This document shows, one piece after another, positions 7,730-16,043 of a DNA stretch of 59,292 bases (position 1 is the stretch's first letter; each line of letters starts with the position of its first letter). The DNA lies in assembly GCA_024694055.1 (NCBI GenBank), contig JAILKC010000171.1, forward strand, positions 1 through 59,292, written 5' to 3'. The notes under the pieces are model-generated. The model did not search any database. It had not been told where the DNA came from and saw only the letters and a program-made list of their open reading frames with translations. A program made the position numbers and the translations under genes. The DNA comes from Lachnospiraceae bacterium (GTDB taxonomy: Bacteria > Bacillota > Clostridia > Lachnospirales > Lachnospiraceae).

Positions 7730-9514
7730 TTACGATGCACTGACATACTGAGCCGAGTACAGATCGTAATACGCGCCCTTCTTTGCCATCAGGCTCTCGT
7801 GATCACCTTCTTCCAATATTCCACCATCGTCTATGACAAATATCCTGTCGGCATTCCTGATCGTAGAAAGTCTGTGAGCTACAATAAAAGAAGTACGAGT
7901 CTTAAGCAGTTCTCCTATACCCTGTTGTACAAGTATCTCCGTCCTGGTATCTATGCTTGATGTAGCTTCATCCAATATAAGTATCTTTGGATCCGTAAGC
8001 AACGTTCTGGCAAAAGCTACCAGCTGTCTCTGGCCATTGGACAGACCACCGCCACGCTCGGTGATGACTGTGTCATATCCGTTCTCCAGTTTCGATATAA
8101 AATCATGCGCATGTACCGCCTTCGATGCTTCAAGCATCTCCTTATCCGTTGCACCCGGTCGTCCATATTTGATATTATCTCTTATTGTACCCGAGAACAG
8201 ATAATTATCCTGCATCATGATACCAAGCTGACTTCTAAGCGACTGGATCGACACCTTACTTATATCATATCCATCCACTAAAACTGCCCCGTTTTTGACA
8301 TTATAGAACCTGCTTATAAGGCTTACTATGGTAGTCTTACCCGCTCCTGTCGGGCCAACCAACGCTATTGTTTCCCCGCTTTTTACCTTAAAGCTCACAT
8401 CATGCAGTATATCCACGTCCGGTTCATCGGGATAAGCGAAATCCACATGTGCAAATTCCACCTCTCCCTTGATCTTCGGAATATCAGTTACTTCTTCTCC
8501 GTCTTTTACAAGAGGTATCATATCCATGATCTCATATACTCTCTCTGCCGATGCCAGATTTGTGATTAGCTTATTGTAATAGTTGGCCAGATTCCTTATG
8601 GGCGAAAAGAACATACTGAGATACAGGGCAAAAGCTGACAGTGTACCTATGGATTCAGCCTGAACGCCAAGTTTAGCCACGGCCAAATAATACAACGTAG
8701 CTGTTCCAAGCCCACTTGCGATCTCTATGGTTGGGCTATATATATCCGTCACCCTGACCGCAGCTTTAAAGGCCTTTATCACTTCATTGACTATCCCGTC
8801 AAACTCCTTATTAGCCTCCTCCTCGGCATTAAAGCTCTGGATGACCGCAACGCCCTCTATACCCTCATGTATAAAAGCCGTCATGTTCGAGTCCTTTTTC
8901 TTAAGGCTTTGCCATTTCTTATGAGCTATTATCTCGCAGAAATATAAACCCAACATTATGATCGGAATAGCCACTGCCGCTGATATCGACAGTAACGGAC
9001 TCTTTACTGTCATTATGGTAATGATCACTATAAGGCTTATCGCCTCCGGCGCAAGAGTCGTAACCGTGCTCGACAATACATCCTTAAGCGCATTGACATC
9101 GCCCGTTACTCTTGCAAGTATCTTACCCGCCGGCCTCTGGTCAAAGAAATCCACTCCCAGTTCCTGGATATGCACATACAGTTTCCTCCTGATACTTAAG
9201 ATCATATCATTGGATATTTCTGCCATTATCCTGCGCCATACTCTCGTAGCCACAAAATGAACCGTAAAAAACGCGAGCATTATACATGCCCATATAATAA
9301 GCCCTTTTACATTTCCATCATATATCTCATCATTTATTATCTTTTCTATCACCAAAGGAGCCGCCGTAGATATGCCGACTGTTAAGAGAATGAGCAATAT
9401 CACGATTGCCACTTCCTTCTTATATTCAAGAAGATTCAGAAGCAACCGTTTAAGCACGTCAAGCTTAAGGCTTTCTTCCAATTCTTCATCTTCTCTTGTA
9501 CTGTTTATAGCCAT
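7730..9514 (-). CDS. ABC exporter half-transporter (consensus-site subunit)
   Basis: A 594-residue type IV ABC exporter with six transmembrane helices (residues about 30-320), then a nucleotide-binding domain: Walker A GPTGAGKT (387-394), signature LSNGQ (491-495) and Walker B ending with catalytic Glu (L-I-L-D-E, E516). The partner encoded upstream has Asp at the equivalent position, so the two should form a heterodimer with one working and one degenerate ATP site, as in LmrCD/BmrCD-type multidrug pumps. It is the second gene of the pair, 63 bases after the first, with small inverted repeats between. Substrate unknown; multidrug export is inferred from the leader. Confidence 0.9.
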   Translation of the reverse strand: MAINSTREDEELEESLKLDVLKRLLLNLLEYKKEVAIVILLILLTVGISTAAPLVIEKIINDEIYDGNVKGLIIWACIMLAFFTVHFVATRVWRRIMAEISNDMILSIRRKLYVHIQELGVDFFDQRPAGKILARVTGDVNALKDVLSSTVTTLAPEAISLIVIITIMTVKSPLLSISAAVAIPIIMLGLYFCEIIAHKKWQSLKKKDSNMTAFIHEGIEGVAVIQSFNAEEEANKEFDGIVNEVIKAFKAAVRVTDIYSPTIEIASGLGTATLYYLAVAKLGVQAESIGTLSAFALYLSMFFSPIRNLANYYNKLITNLASAERVYEIMDMIPLVKDGEEVTDIPKIKGEVEFAHVDFAYPDEPDVDILHDVSFKVKSGETIALVGPTGAGKTTIVSLISRFYNVKNGAVLVDGYDISKVSIQSLRSQLGIMMQDNYLFSGTIRDNIKYGRPGATDKEMLEASKAVHAHDFISKLENGYDTVITERGGGLSNGQRQLVAFARTLLTDPKILILDEATSSIDTRTEILVQQGIGELLKTRTSFIVAHRLSTIRNADRIFVIDDGGILEEGDHESLMAKKGAYYDLYSAQYVSAS

Positions 9515-9577
9515 ATTTCCTCCTTAACTGCATGCAATGCAGTTTTGCGATGAGAAATCCGCGAATGCGATCTCTCA

Positions 9578-11311
9578 TCACTCATTAACCGCCATGACTT
9601 TTCTGTAGTCCCCATACTGTGCTTCATAAGTACTGTAATACAGGCCTTTCTTTCTGATCAGCTCTGCATGGGTGCCACGTTCCTTTATCATACCGCCTTC
9701 TAAAACTATGATCTCATCGGCATCCTTAACGGATGATATTCTGTGACCGATGATGATCTTGCTCATATCCTTCTTTTCACGAATCTCTTTTTGAATATCC
9801 GCCTCTGTCTCAGTATCAAGAGCCGATGTGGAATCATCCAATATCAAAAGACTCGCATCTCTGGCCAATGCCCTTGCGATGGACAGTCTTTGCTTTTGTC
9901 CTCCCGACAATCCTATTCCTCTTTCTCCGATCACCGCATCATAATTATCAGTTATCTTCTCCACGAAGTTTTTGGCCTGAGCCTTTCTTATGGCATCCTT
10001 TACCGTTTTAATGTCCATTGAGGTCTTTTGTCCAAGCCTTACATTCTCCGCTATTGTATCCGAAAAAAGAAATACATCCTGTGTCACCACCGAAGAAAAC
10101 GCTCTGACATCACTTAACGGCATCTCCTTTATATCCGTTCCGCCGATCTTAATGCTCCCACCGGTAGCATCATAAAATCGCTCGATCAGATTGACGATCG
10201 TACTCTTACCGGCACCCGTTGCTCCCATAATCCCAAGAGTCTTGCCTTTACTTAACGTAAAGCTGATCCCTTTAAGTATCTCTTTGTCGCCGATCTCAAA
10301 ATCAACATTATCAAAACATATTTCTTCTGCCGCATTTGTCCGGGCATCAGTCGTAATAATTTCCGGAGTCTCTATTTCAGTATCAACACTTAACACTTTT
10401 GTCATCTTCTTATATCCTTCCAACCCTCTGGATATGAGTGATAACATCCATCCGAGATTCTCGATGGGCCATACTATGCTAAGTGAATATGCCACAAATG
10501 CCACAAGCGTGCCATATGTTATACTGCCTTTTATCGCAGCATACCCTCCTATTGCCACCACACACGTCTGCATGATCTTGGGTATAAATCCAAGCAGTGG
10601 ATCTGTAAGAGCCAGATCAAGATCAAACTGCTTATTGGCATCCCCATAAGCCGCGTTCTTATCATCGAACTTTTTCATCTCGAGGCTCTCTGCCGAAAAT
10701 GCCTTTACGGTTCTGACACCCGAGATATTCTCTTCGATAACCTTGGTAAGTGCAGCATTTTTCTCACTTATGTTCCCGTAGTCTTTGCCGAGTCTCTTTT
10801 CAAGATGCAGTGCAACGTACGCAAGAAAAGGCATGAATATGAGCGGAACGATGCTGAGTTTAAAACTTAAGCGCAGCATACATACCACAACACCGATAAA
10901 GTACACCGTCGCCTCTGTAAGAAGCATTCCGATAAATCCCGTCAGATCCCATACCGCACCTGCATCATCCTTTACCCTGGCCATTAATTCACCTGTGTTG
11001 GTCTTGTCGAAATAGCCTTTGTGAAGCGAAAAAATATGTTTCATCATATCTTTTCTTAAACCCGAAGCAACATGACAGCCCGCCATATCACAGTTGAATT
11101 CCTTCACATACTGAAAGAACGCTCTTCCAAGTCCCGCCGCTATATACAGCAGAATGTCTCTTTTAAATATCTCCATATCTCTTCCCACGATTACATCATC
11201 TACCATGGAAAGAGTGATAAACGGTATGGAGATATCGACTATAGTACTTCCGAGCAGTGACAATCCACCGATCAGATATCTCCATTTATTTTTCCATAAA
11301 TACTTTTTCAT
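9578..11311 (-). CDS. ABC exporter half-transporter (degenerate-site subunit)
   Basis: A 577-residue ABC exporter with transmembrane helices over residues about 12-300. Its nucleotide domain has Walker A GATGAGKS (363-370), signature LSGGQ (468-472) and Walker B L-L-I-L-D-D, with Asp493 where the catalytic Glu is expected. Such a change marks the degenerate half of heterodimeric exporters. A GGGAGGGG site lies upstream of the ATG. An 18-codon frame (11308-11364) ends over this start and could couple translation, but its own ribosome site is weak. Expression should depend on read-through of the attenuator at 11400-11600. Confidence 0.9.
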   Translation of the reverse strand: MKKYLWKNKWRYLIGGLSLLGSTIVDISIPFITLSMVDDVIVGRDMEIFKRDILLYIAAGLGRAFFQYVKEFNCDMAGCHVASGLRKDMMKHIFSLHKGYFDKTNTGELMARVKDDAGAVWDLTGFIGMLLTEATVYFIGVVVCMLRLSFKLSIVPLIFMPFLAYVALHLEKRLGKDYGNISEKNAALTKVIEENISGVRTVKAFSAESLEMKKFDDKNAAYGDANKQFDLDLALTDPLLGFIPKIMQTCVVAIGGYAAIKGSITYGTLVAFVAYSLSIVWPIENLGWMLSLISRGLEGYKKMTKVLSVDTEIETPEIITTDARTNAAEEICFDNVDFEIGDKEILKGISFTLSKGKTLGIMGATGAGKSTIVNLIERFYDATGGSIKIGGTDIKEMPLSDVRAFSSVVTQDVFLFSDTIAENVRLGQKTSMDIKTVKDAIRKAQAKNFVEKITDNYDAVIGERGIGLSGGQKQRLSIARALARDASLLILDDSTSALDTETEADIQKEIREKKDMSKIIIGHRISSVKDADEIIVLEGGMIKERGTHAELIRKKGLYYSTYEAQYGDYRKVMAVNE

Positions 11312-11399
11312 ATTCTGTCATTCCCCTCCCTGTCAAAAACATTTCGCCATATCCGAATTGTCATGGCATTGAAATCCCCCGCATATTCTGTCCGAAAAA

Positions 11400-11432
11400 T
11401 ATAAGCGGCAGTCTCCGGAGATCCTGCCGCTT
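11400..11432 (-). terminator. Second leader terminator before the ABC pair
   Basis: A 9-bp stem AAGCGGCAG (11403-11411) / CTGCCGCTT (11424-11432) with a 12-base loop. On the minus strand ATATTTTTC follows. It lies about 90 bases before the exporter start, with no gene between, so it must be read through to express the exporter. Confidence 0.85.
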
Positions 11433-11463
11433 TTGTCTTCATTACATCCATCATATCGGATTA

Positions 11464-11500
11464 GATAAAAATAGCGCGGTCTCCATATGGATACCGCGCT
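11464..11500 (-). terminator. First leader terminator / attenuator before the ABC pair
   Basis: An 8-bp stem AGCGCGGT (11473-11480) / ACCGCGCT (11493-11500), followed on the minus strand by ATTTTTATC. It starts about 19 bases after the leader-peptide stop, so a ribosome on the leader frame could alter its folding. Confidence 0.85.
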
Positions 11501-11518
11501 TAAGTACAAAGTAATATC

Positions 11519-11593
11519 CTACCGAACAAACTCATGCGAGGTAACCATAATCATAATATTGTGCTTTTTATTACTCTTAATTCTTAAAATCAT
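11519..11593 (-). CDS. Leader peptide (24 aa) of the ABC exporter operon
   Basis: A 24-codon frame from ATG (11593) to TAG (11519-11521), with a perfect AGGAGG site (11599-11604) 5 bases before the start. The peptide begins M-I-L-R-I-K-S-N-K-K and ends T-S-H-E-F-V-R. It lies 37 bases after a consensus promoter and just before two terminators and the exporter genes. It resembles bmrB-type leader peptides by position only; I see no sequence relation. Likely a translated attenuation signal with no function after synthesis. Confidence 0.72.
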   Translation of the reverse strand: MILRIKSNKKHNIMIMVTSHEFVR

Positions 11594-11636
11594 GTTTACC
11601 TCCTTTCATAATCCTGTCAGTATGTGAACAATAGAT

Positions 11637-11665
11637 AGATTACTTTACTGAAAGTTTTTTGTCAA
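11637..11665 (-). promoter_or_regulatory. Sigma-70-type promoter of the leader/ABC exporter operon
   Basis: The -35 TTGACA (11660-11665) is perfect, the spacer is 17 bases and the -10 is TAATCT (11637-11642). It starts 24 bases past the tcdA stop, so the exporter unit has its own strong promoter. That fits constitutive transcription controlled by early termination. Confidence 0.88.
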
Positions 11666-11688
11666 TAGACTTTTTCGCAAAAGATTTG

Positions 11689-12456
11689 TCAGGTTCTATC
11701 CGGAGTTCCGCAAAGGTCATTGACGATCTCTCCGGCTATGATCAATCCGGCAACCGAAGGGACAAATGCTGTCGATCCGGGAATGGATCTTCTCTCCGTA
11801 CGCTTTCCGGATTCTACCGATGGATCGGTACAGTCCTGACTTTCATTCATCGACATGTCTTCTGCCGGGCGTACCGGAGGTTCTTTGGAATACACTACCT
11901 TAAGTGAATCAATTCCCCTCTTTTTACATTCACGGCGCATAACTTTAGCTAACGGACAGATTGAAGTCTCATATATATCCGCAACCTCAAAAGCTGCCGG
12001 ATCAGTCTTATTACCGGCCCCCATGGATGATATCACAGGGACACCGGCCTTCTTGGCATTCTCTATTATAGTAAGTTTGCCTGTCACGGTATCTATCGCA
12101 TCTACCACATAGTCGTATTCGTCAAAGTCAAACTGATCCTGTGTGCCAGGCAGATAAAATGTCCTGTAAGTCCTGACATCACACTCCGGATTGATATCCT
12201 GTATCCTCTCTTTGGCTACATCCACCTTATATCTGCCCACGGTCTTCAAAGTAGCTATAATTTGTCTGTTGATATTGGACTGACATACCTTATCATCATC
12301 GATCAGATCAAGTGCTCCGATACCCGAGCGGGCAAGGCCCTCCACAACATATCCACCGACCCCGCCGATACCGAACACTGCCACACGACAGGCTGCCAGC
12401 CTGGCCATGGCCTCTTCTCCGTACAGAAGTTTTGTTCTGGAAAACTGTTTTAACAT
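11689..12456 (-). CDS. tcdA: tRNA threonylcarbamoyladenosine dehydratase (ThiF/E1 family)
   Basis: A 255-residue E1-like protein with an N-terminal Rossmann motif G-I-G-G-V-G-G (near residue 30), the D-D-D-x-V-C-x-S-N-I-N-R-Q adenylation motif, and D-A-I-D-T-V-T-G-K. TcdA cyclises t6A37 of tRNAs to ct6A using ATP. The arrangement and length match TcdA/CsdL rather than MoeB or ThiF. A Ser/Glu-rich, low-complexity stretch near residues 195-225 is likely an insertion. It is the last gene before the exporter promoter. Confidence 0.9.
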   Translation of the reverse strand: MLKQFSRTKLLYGEEAMARLAACRVAVFGIGGVGGYVVEGLARSGIGALDLIDDDKVCQSNINRQIIATLKTVGRYKVDVAKERIQDINPECDVRTYRTFYLPGTQDQFDFDEYDYVVDAIDTVTGKLTIIENAKKAGVPVISSMGAGNKTDPAAFEVADIYETSICPLAKVMRRECKKRGIDSLKVVYSKEPPVRPAEDMSMNESQDCTDPSVESGKRTERRSIPGSTAFVPSVAGLIIAGEIVNDLCGTPDRT

Positions 12457-12477
12457 CCGTACACCCTGCCCCGTGAT

Positions 12478-12786
12478 CTACTTCCTGCTTAATGCGGTTT
12501 TTATCTTTCCTTTGGGGTCAGTGATAAGAAGTCTTACTATCCATATCACAAGTCCAAGGGCAATGGCAGCAAGTCCAAGAAAGGCATCATTAAGCATATC
12601 TTCTGCGGTCGCTTCAAAAAATGCCGTACCAAGCTCCGCATATTCATATATCGCATCCACAAACCACATCAATGATGCTCCCCAATACAGGTACATCAAG
12701 GTAACGATCTGCATATCGTCATCCGCACGGTTATACCATACAGCCGTAACTATTACTGCTGCAAATAATACTGTAAGTAAAGTCAT
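12478..12786 (-). CDS. Small membrane protein, unknown function
   Basis: A 102-residue protein with three predicted transmembrane segments (about 2-16, 27-43, 68-90) and a basic C-terminal tail. Its ATG overlaps the stop of the upstream gene (12783-13175), so the two are translationally coupled. I recognise no catalytic motif. Between the segments is an acidic loop (E-A-T-A-E-D-M). Context: a divergent DtxR-family regulator suggests a link to metals, which is inference only. Confidence 0.75.
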   Translation of the reverse strand: MTLLTVLFAAVIVTAVWYNRADDDMQIVTLMYLYWGASLMWFVDAIYEYAELGTAFFEATAEDMLNDAFLGLAAIALGLVIWIVRLLITDPKGKIKTALSRK

Positions 12787-13175
12787 ACCGCAGGCTCCTC
12801 CTTTTCTTTTCTCTTAAGGATTAGGTCTGCGCACACGCACATAACACCCCACACCGCCGTAATAAGCAGCGCCATGGTAACACCGACGGTCGCTATCTCA
12901 TGCAGCATTTCAGCCGTATCCGCCGGATCCGACATGGCTGTCAAAAAAGGAAACCACATAGTGATCTCTCCATGCCATACATGTTCAAAAGCCAAAAGTG
13001 CGGAACCTCCCCAGAGCATACCTGTAAGCCACTTAAGCTTACGTGACAAGGGAACCTTCGTGATCCTATGATTCTCTGTCGCCTGATTCGTTACCTGCAT
13101 CTCCTTTTTGGCTTCAGCCTTCTCAATAACTCCTACTACTACCGCCTCTACTACCGGCGCCGTAAAACAAGCCAT
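12783..13175 (-). CDS. Membrane protein, unknown function, divergent from a DtxR regulator
   Basis: A 130-residue protein with a short N-terminal hydrophobic stretch starting M-A-C-F, a charged region, then two transmembrane helices (about 50-75 and 93-118). The membrane part is rich in possible metal ligands: A-F-E-H-V-W-H-G-E and E-M-L-H-E. GGAGG precedes the ATG. With the coupled 102-residue protein it forms a two-gene unit that shares an intergenic region with the regulator at 13351. Function unknown. Confidence 0.75.
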   Translation of the reverse strand: MACFTAPVVEAVVVGVIEKAEAKKEMQVTNQATENHRITKVPLSRKLKWLTGMLWGGSALLAFEHVWHGEITMWFPFLTAMSDPADTAEMLHEIATVGVTMALLITAVWGVMCVCADLILKRKEKEEPAV

Positions 13176-13290
13176 ACTCCATCCTCCTCTTTAAAACAAG
13201 CCATATGTTCCGAATAAACAGATAAATAAATATCTGCCTAAGTCAGACCACGCTGTTGTCTATAATTTTATCATATTTGGATTGAATAAG

Positions 13291-13319
13291 ATATAATAAT
13301 GTGGTAACCTACAGCTAAC
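13291..13319 (+). promoter_or_regulatory. Promoter and degenerate DtxR-type site before the second regulator
   Basis: A -10 TATAAT lies at 13292-13297. GTAACC-TACA-GCTAAC (13304-13319) follows, covering the likely start of transcription. The right half matches the feo operators exactly and the left half has two mismatches, so it may be a related but distinct operator used for autoregulation. Confidence 0.5.
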
Positions 13320-13350
13320 GGGTATCAGAAGATCACAGGAGGGCTACCAC

Positions 13351-13731
13351 ATGGCATTACAGGAATCCGGAGAAATGTATCTTGAGGCAATATATGTGCT
13401 CTCACAGTCATCACAGGCTGTTCGCGCTATTGATGTTGGAGAATATCTTGGCTATTCCAAGCCCTCGGTCAGTCGTGCTCTGGGACTGTTAAAAGATGAA
13501 AAGATGGTCAAAAAAGACGACGATGGATTCATCAAGCTCACTAAGGCAGGTGAAAAACGCGCCAAGAGCATATACGAACGCCACACCGTTCTCACCAGGC
13601 TGTTTATCGATCTCGGCGTAGACGAAGAGATAGCCACTGAAGATGCATGCCGTATCGAGCATTATATCAGTGATACAACTTTTGAAGCCATAAAGGCACA
13701 TATGATAGAACATCAGGGACATCAAGTATGA
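13351..13731 (+). CDS. DtxR-family metal-dependent repressor (second copy)
   Basis: A 126-residue winged-HTH regulator (recognition helix around S-K-P-S-V-S-R) with a dimer/metal domain and no SH3 domain. Candidate ligands are M9 (in E-M-Y-L, aligning with DtxR M10), E12, H78, C100, E103 and H104. This set is more DtxR-like than that of the regulator at 4018. The ATG follows AGGAGGG. It diverges from the two membrane-protein genes at 12478-13175, its likely targets. Confidence 0.85.
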   Translation: MALQESGEMYLEAIYVLSQSSQAVRAIDVGEYLGYSKPSVSRALGLLKDEKMVKKDDDGFIKLTKAGEKRAKSIYERHTVLTRLFIDLGVDEEIATEDACRIEHYISDTTFEAIKAHMIEHQGHQV

Positions 13732-13738
13732 TGTCCCT
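13715..13738. terminator. Bidirectional terminator between convergent genes
   Basis: A perfect 10-bp stem AGGGACATCA / TGATGTCCCT with a 4-base loop. The regulator stop codon lies inside it and tmcAL ends just beyond; T-rich bases follow. Confidence 0.8.
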
Positions 13739-13745
13739 GTCATTT

Positions 13746-14924
13746 TCAGTCTATTATCACCAACTGCCTTGAGTATTCATTATTCATCGGCGTATGGTAT
13801 TTGTCGGTAAGCGCCGACTCATATATATCGGCCGCTTTGATGTCACTTGCCAGACATGTATGCATTTGTGCATCGGCAAGTTTGGTTACAAGCGGTATTC
13901 TGCTCTTTTTCTTGATCTCAGATAGCAACGGTTCCGCACTCTTTCTGAATCCAAGTACTCTCGCATAAGGCACCACCACAGGCGCCGGTCCTTTTAATCC
14001 CAACATAATGTGGGTTAACAGTCTGTTGACACTTGTGTACGTGATATTCTTGCTCTTTAATGCCCTAATATAAGATTCGTAGTCAATATATTCTCCCACA
14101 CTTGAGATGATCCTGCCGGCGAATGCTCTTGTTATATCCATATAGTCGCCGAATTCAGTCTCATTTATAAGTCTGTAGTGCAGATAAGCATCAAAATCAC
14201 TCTGGTACATAAGCTTTGCTATCTTAAGAGCGACCACACTTGAAGCAGGCATATGCTTAAGTAAGAGTTCTTCATCGAATGTCTCTCTTAACAGAAGTCG
14301 TATGGCAGAAGCAGAACTCATTCCATCTACATCCAGTTCCGTTGCGCTGTAATCCGAGCCCTTACGCGTGATGGCTTTGGGAACGATCGAAGACTTACAG
14401 CGCTTGATCGCTCTGCAGTATTCGATACCAAGTATCGTATTGGGGCCTTCAAGATAATCAAGTCTGGATTCATCAAAGAACATGCCAAGAGCTTTGATCC
14501 TTGCAAGAGGATAGGAATATCCCTTTCTTAAATAGCTATCCAGAGTCTCCTCATATAATGCCGGAGGATCGCTCAAAAACTCCGCAAATTCAAGAACAAG
14601 ATCCTCGCTGCCCTCTTCCACTCCGAAGGCGAGTTCATCCACCGTGCCGAGGCTGTCCAATATTGATACTCCACCCTCCGCAAATCTCTTTGCATCAGAC
14701 GTGGCATACCTGACCGGAAGTTCTATCACCAGATCAACTCCACCAAGCAATGCCATACGCGCACGTGCATACTTATCGGTTATGGCGGGTTCGCCTCGTT
14801 GCGTAAAATCCCCGCTCATGATCGCAATAATATAGTCGCTGCCATTTTTACGTATGGTATCTGTCTGATATTTATGCCCATTGTGAAACGGGTTATACTC
14901 AGCTATAATTCCTGTTACTTTCAA
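13746..14924 (-). CDS. tmcAL: tRNA(Met) cytidine acetate ligase
   Basis: A 392-residue nucleotidyltransferase-like enzyme (YlbM family). It shows G-I-I-A-E-Y-N-P-F-H-N-G-H at the N-terminus, the HxGH-type nucleotide-binding motif, then S-G-D-F-T-Q-R-G-E-P. In the family it activates acetate with ATP and acetylates C34 of elongator tRNA-Met. Length is typical. It is separated from pta by 9 bases, so the two are probably cotranscribed; pairing with an acetate-pathway gene is common in Firmicutes. Confidence 0.92.
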   Translation of the reverse strand: MKVTGIIAEYNPFHNGHKYQTDTIRKNGSDYIIAIMSGDFTQRGEPAITDKYARARMALLGGVDLVIELPVRYATSDAKRFAEGGVSILDSLGTVDELAFGVEEGSEDLVLEFAEFLSDPPALYEETLDSYLRKGYSYPLARIKALGMFFDESRLDYLEGPNTILGIEYCRAIKRCKSSIVPKAITRKGSDYSATELDVDGMSSASAIRLLLRETFDEELLLKHMPASSVVALKIAKLMYQSDFDAYLHYRLINETEFGDYMDITRAFAGRIISSVGEYIDYESYIRALKSKNITYTSVNRLLTHIMLGLKGPAPVVVPYARVLGFRKSAEPLLSEIKKKSRIPLVTKLADAQMHTCLASDIKAADIYESALTDKYHTPMNNEYSRQLVIID

Positions 14925-14933
14925 TGTCTTATT

Positions 14934-15938
14934 CTATACCAACTGTGCCTGTACCGCTGTAAGCGCTACCACTCCGACCACATCTTCCCACGTACAGCCT
15001 CTGGAAAGATCATTTACAGGCTTGGCAAGTCCCTGAAGCATAGGGCCGTAGGCCTCTGCCTTACCAAGTCTCTGAACAAGTTTATATCCTATATTACCTG
15101 CATCAAGATTAGGGAATATCAGGACATTGGCTTTTCCGCCTATCTCCGAATCCGGAGCCTTGGCTTTGGCTACCATGGGCACTATCGCCGCATCCGCCTG
15201 GAGTTCACCATCGACTACAAGATTGGGATACTGTTCATGTGCGATACGTGTAGCTTCTACCATTTTATCAACCAAAGGATGCTTGGCACTTCCCTTTGTG
15301 GAATGTGAAAGCATTGCTATGATCGGCTTTGCGCCCACCAGATTCTTAAATGATTTGGCTGATGTATCGGCTATGGCTGCGAGTTCTTCCGGATTCGGAT
15401 CCTGATTGAGTCCACAGTCCGCAAATAAGAATGTACCGTTATAACCCATATCACAATCAGGAACATCCATGATAAAGAATCCGCTTACAAGCTTGGTTCC
15501 GGGAGCAGTCTTAAGGATCTGAAGCGCCGGACGAAGCGTATCTGCAGTTGCATGACAGGCTCCTGCCACCATGCCGTCGGCATCATTGGCTTTAACCATC
15601 ATGACGCCGAATGTAAGATAATCCGACAGAAGAATCTCTCTGGCCTTTTCAGGCGTCATTCCCTTGGCCTTACGTACTTCATAGAGCAGATCCACATACT
15701 GATCAAGTTTCTCAGTCTTCTGCGGATCTATGATCACAGCGCCGTCGAGTTCTATATCGAGCCATCCGGCACCATCGAGTATCTTCTCTTCATTGCCGAC
15801 CAATATAATATTGGAGATACCCTCCTTTAATATATTAGAAGCGGCTATGAGCGTTCTCTTATCCGTTGTCTCGGGCAATACGATCGTCTTGATATCACTG
15901 CGCGCCCTCTCTTTGATCTTATCGATATAATCACCCAT
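14934..15938 (-). CDS. pta: Phosphate acetyltransferase
   Basis: A 334-residue enzyme interconverting acetyl-CoA and acetyl phosphate in the cytoplasm. It has the Pta pattern: A-G-A-C-H-A-T-A-D-T-L-R near residue 127, F-A-D-C-G-L-N-Q-D-P and the C-terminal D-L-S-R-G-C motif. The length matches the short single-domain class. GGAGG precedes the start, and a promoter with an extended -10 lies upstream (15971-15976). No ackA is in this window. Confidence 0.95.
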   Translation of the reverse strand: MGDYIDKIKERARSDIKTIVLPETTDKRTLIAASNILKEGISNIILVGNEEKILDGAGWLDIELDGAVIIDPQKTEKLDQYVDLLYEVRKAKGMTPEKAREILLSDYLTFGVMMVKANDADGMVAGACHATADTLRPALQILKTAPGTKLVSGFFIMDVPDCDMGYNGTFLFADCGLNQDPNPEELAAIADTSAKSFKNLVGAKPIIAMLSHSTKGSAKHPLVDKMVEATRIAHEQYPNLVVDGELQADAAIVPMVAKAKAPDSEIGGKANVLIFPNLDAGNIGYKLVQRLGKAEAYGPMLQGLAKPVNDLSRGCTWEDVVGVVALTAVQAQLV

Positions 15939-15970
15939 TTGCTTACCTCCGTATTACATTATATATTTGC

Positions 15971-15979
15971 ATTATAACA
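15971..15979 (-). promoter_or_regulatory. Extended -10 promoter of pta-tmcAL
   Basis: On the minus strand, TG-T-TATAAT forms an extended -10 (TATAAT at 15971-15976). No good -35 is visible at 16-18 bases, which extended -10 promoters tolerate. Confidence 0.5.
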
Positions 15980-16043
15980 TGCCGATCTTACTGATATTAT
16001 TGCCAAAACTGCTCTTATAATGAACAAAATTGCACATTATCGA

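Noticed and set aside
9515-9577. Small inverted repeats between the two exporter genes
   Set aside because: Stems are short and interrupted and no T-run follows; not convincing as a terminator.
11308-11364. An 18-codon frame ending over the ABC exporter start
   Set aside because: Its position would allow coupling, but its GGGGG site is 11 bases away and the codons show nothing distinctive.
13176-13350. Additional small genes in the divergent regulator region
   Set aside because: Only promoter-like and operator-like elements are visible; no frame with a ribosome site.
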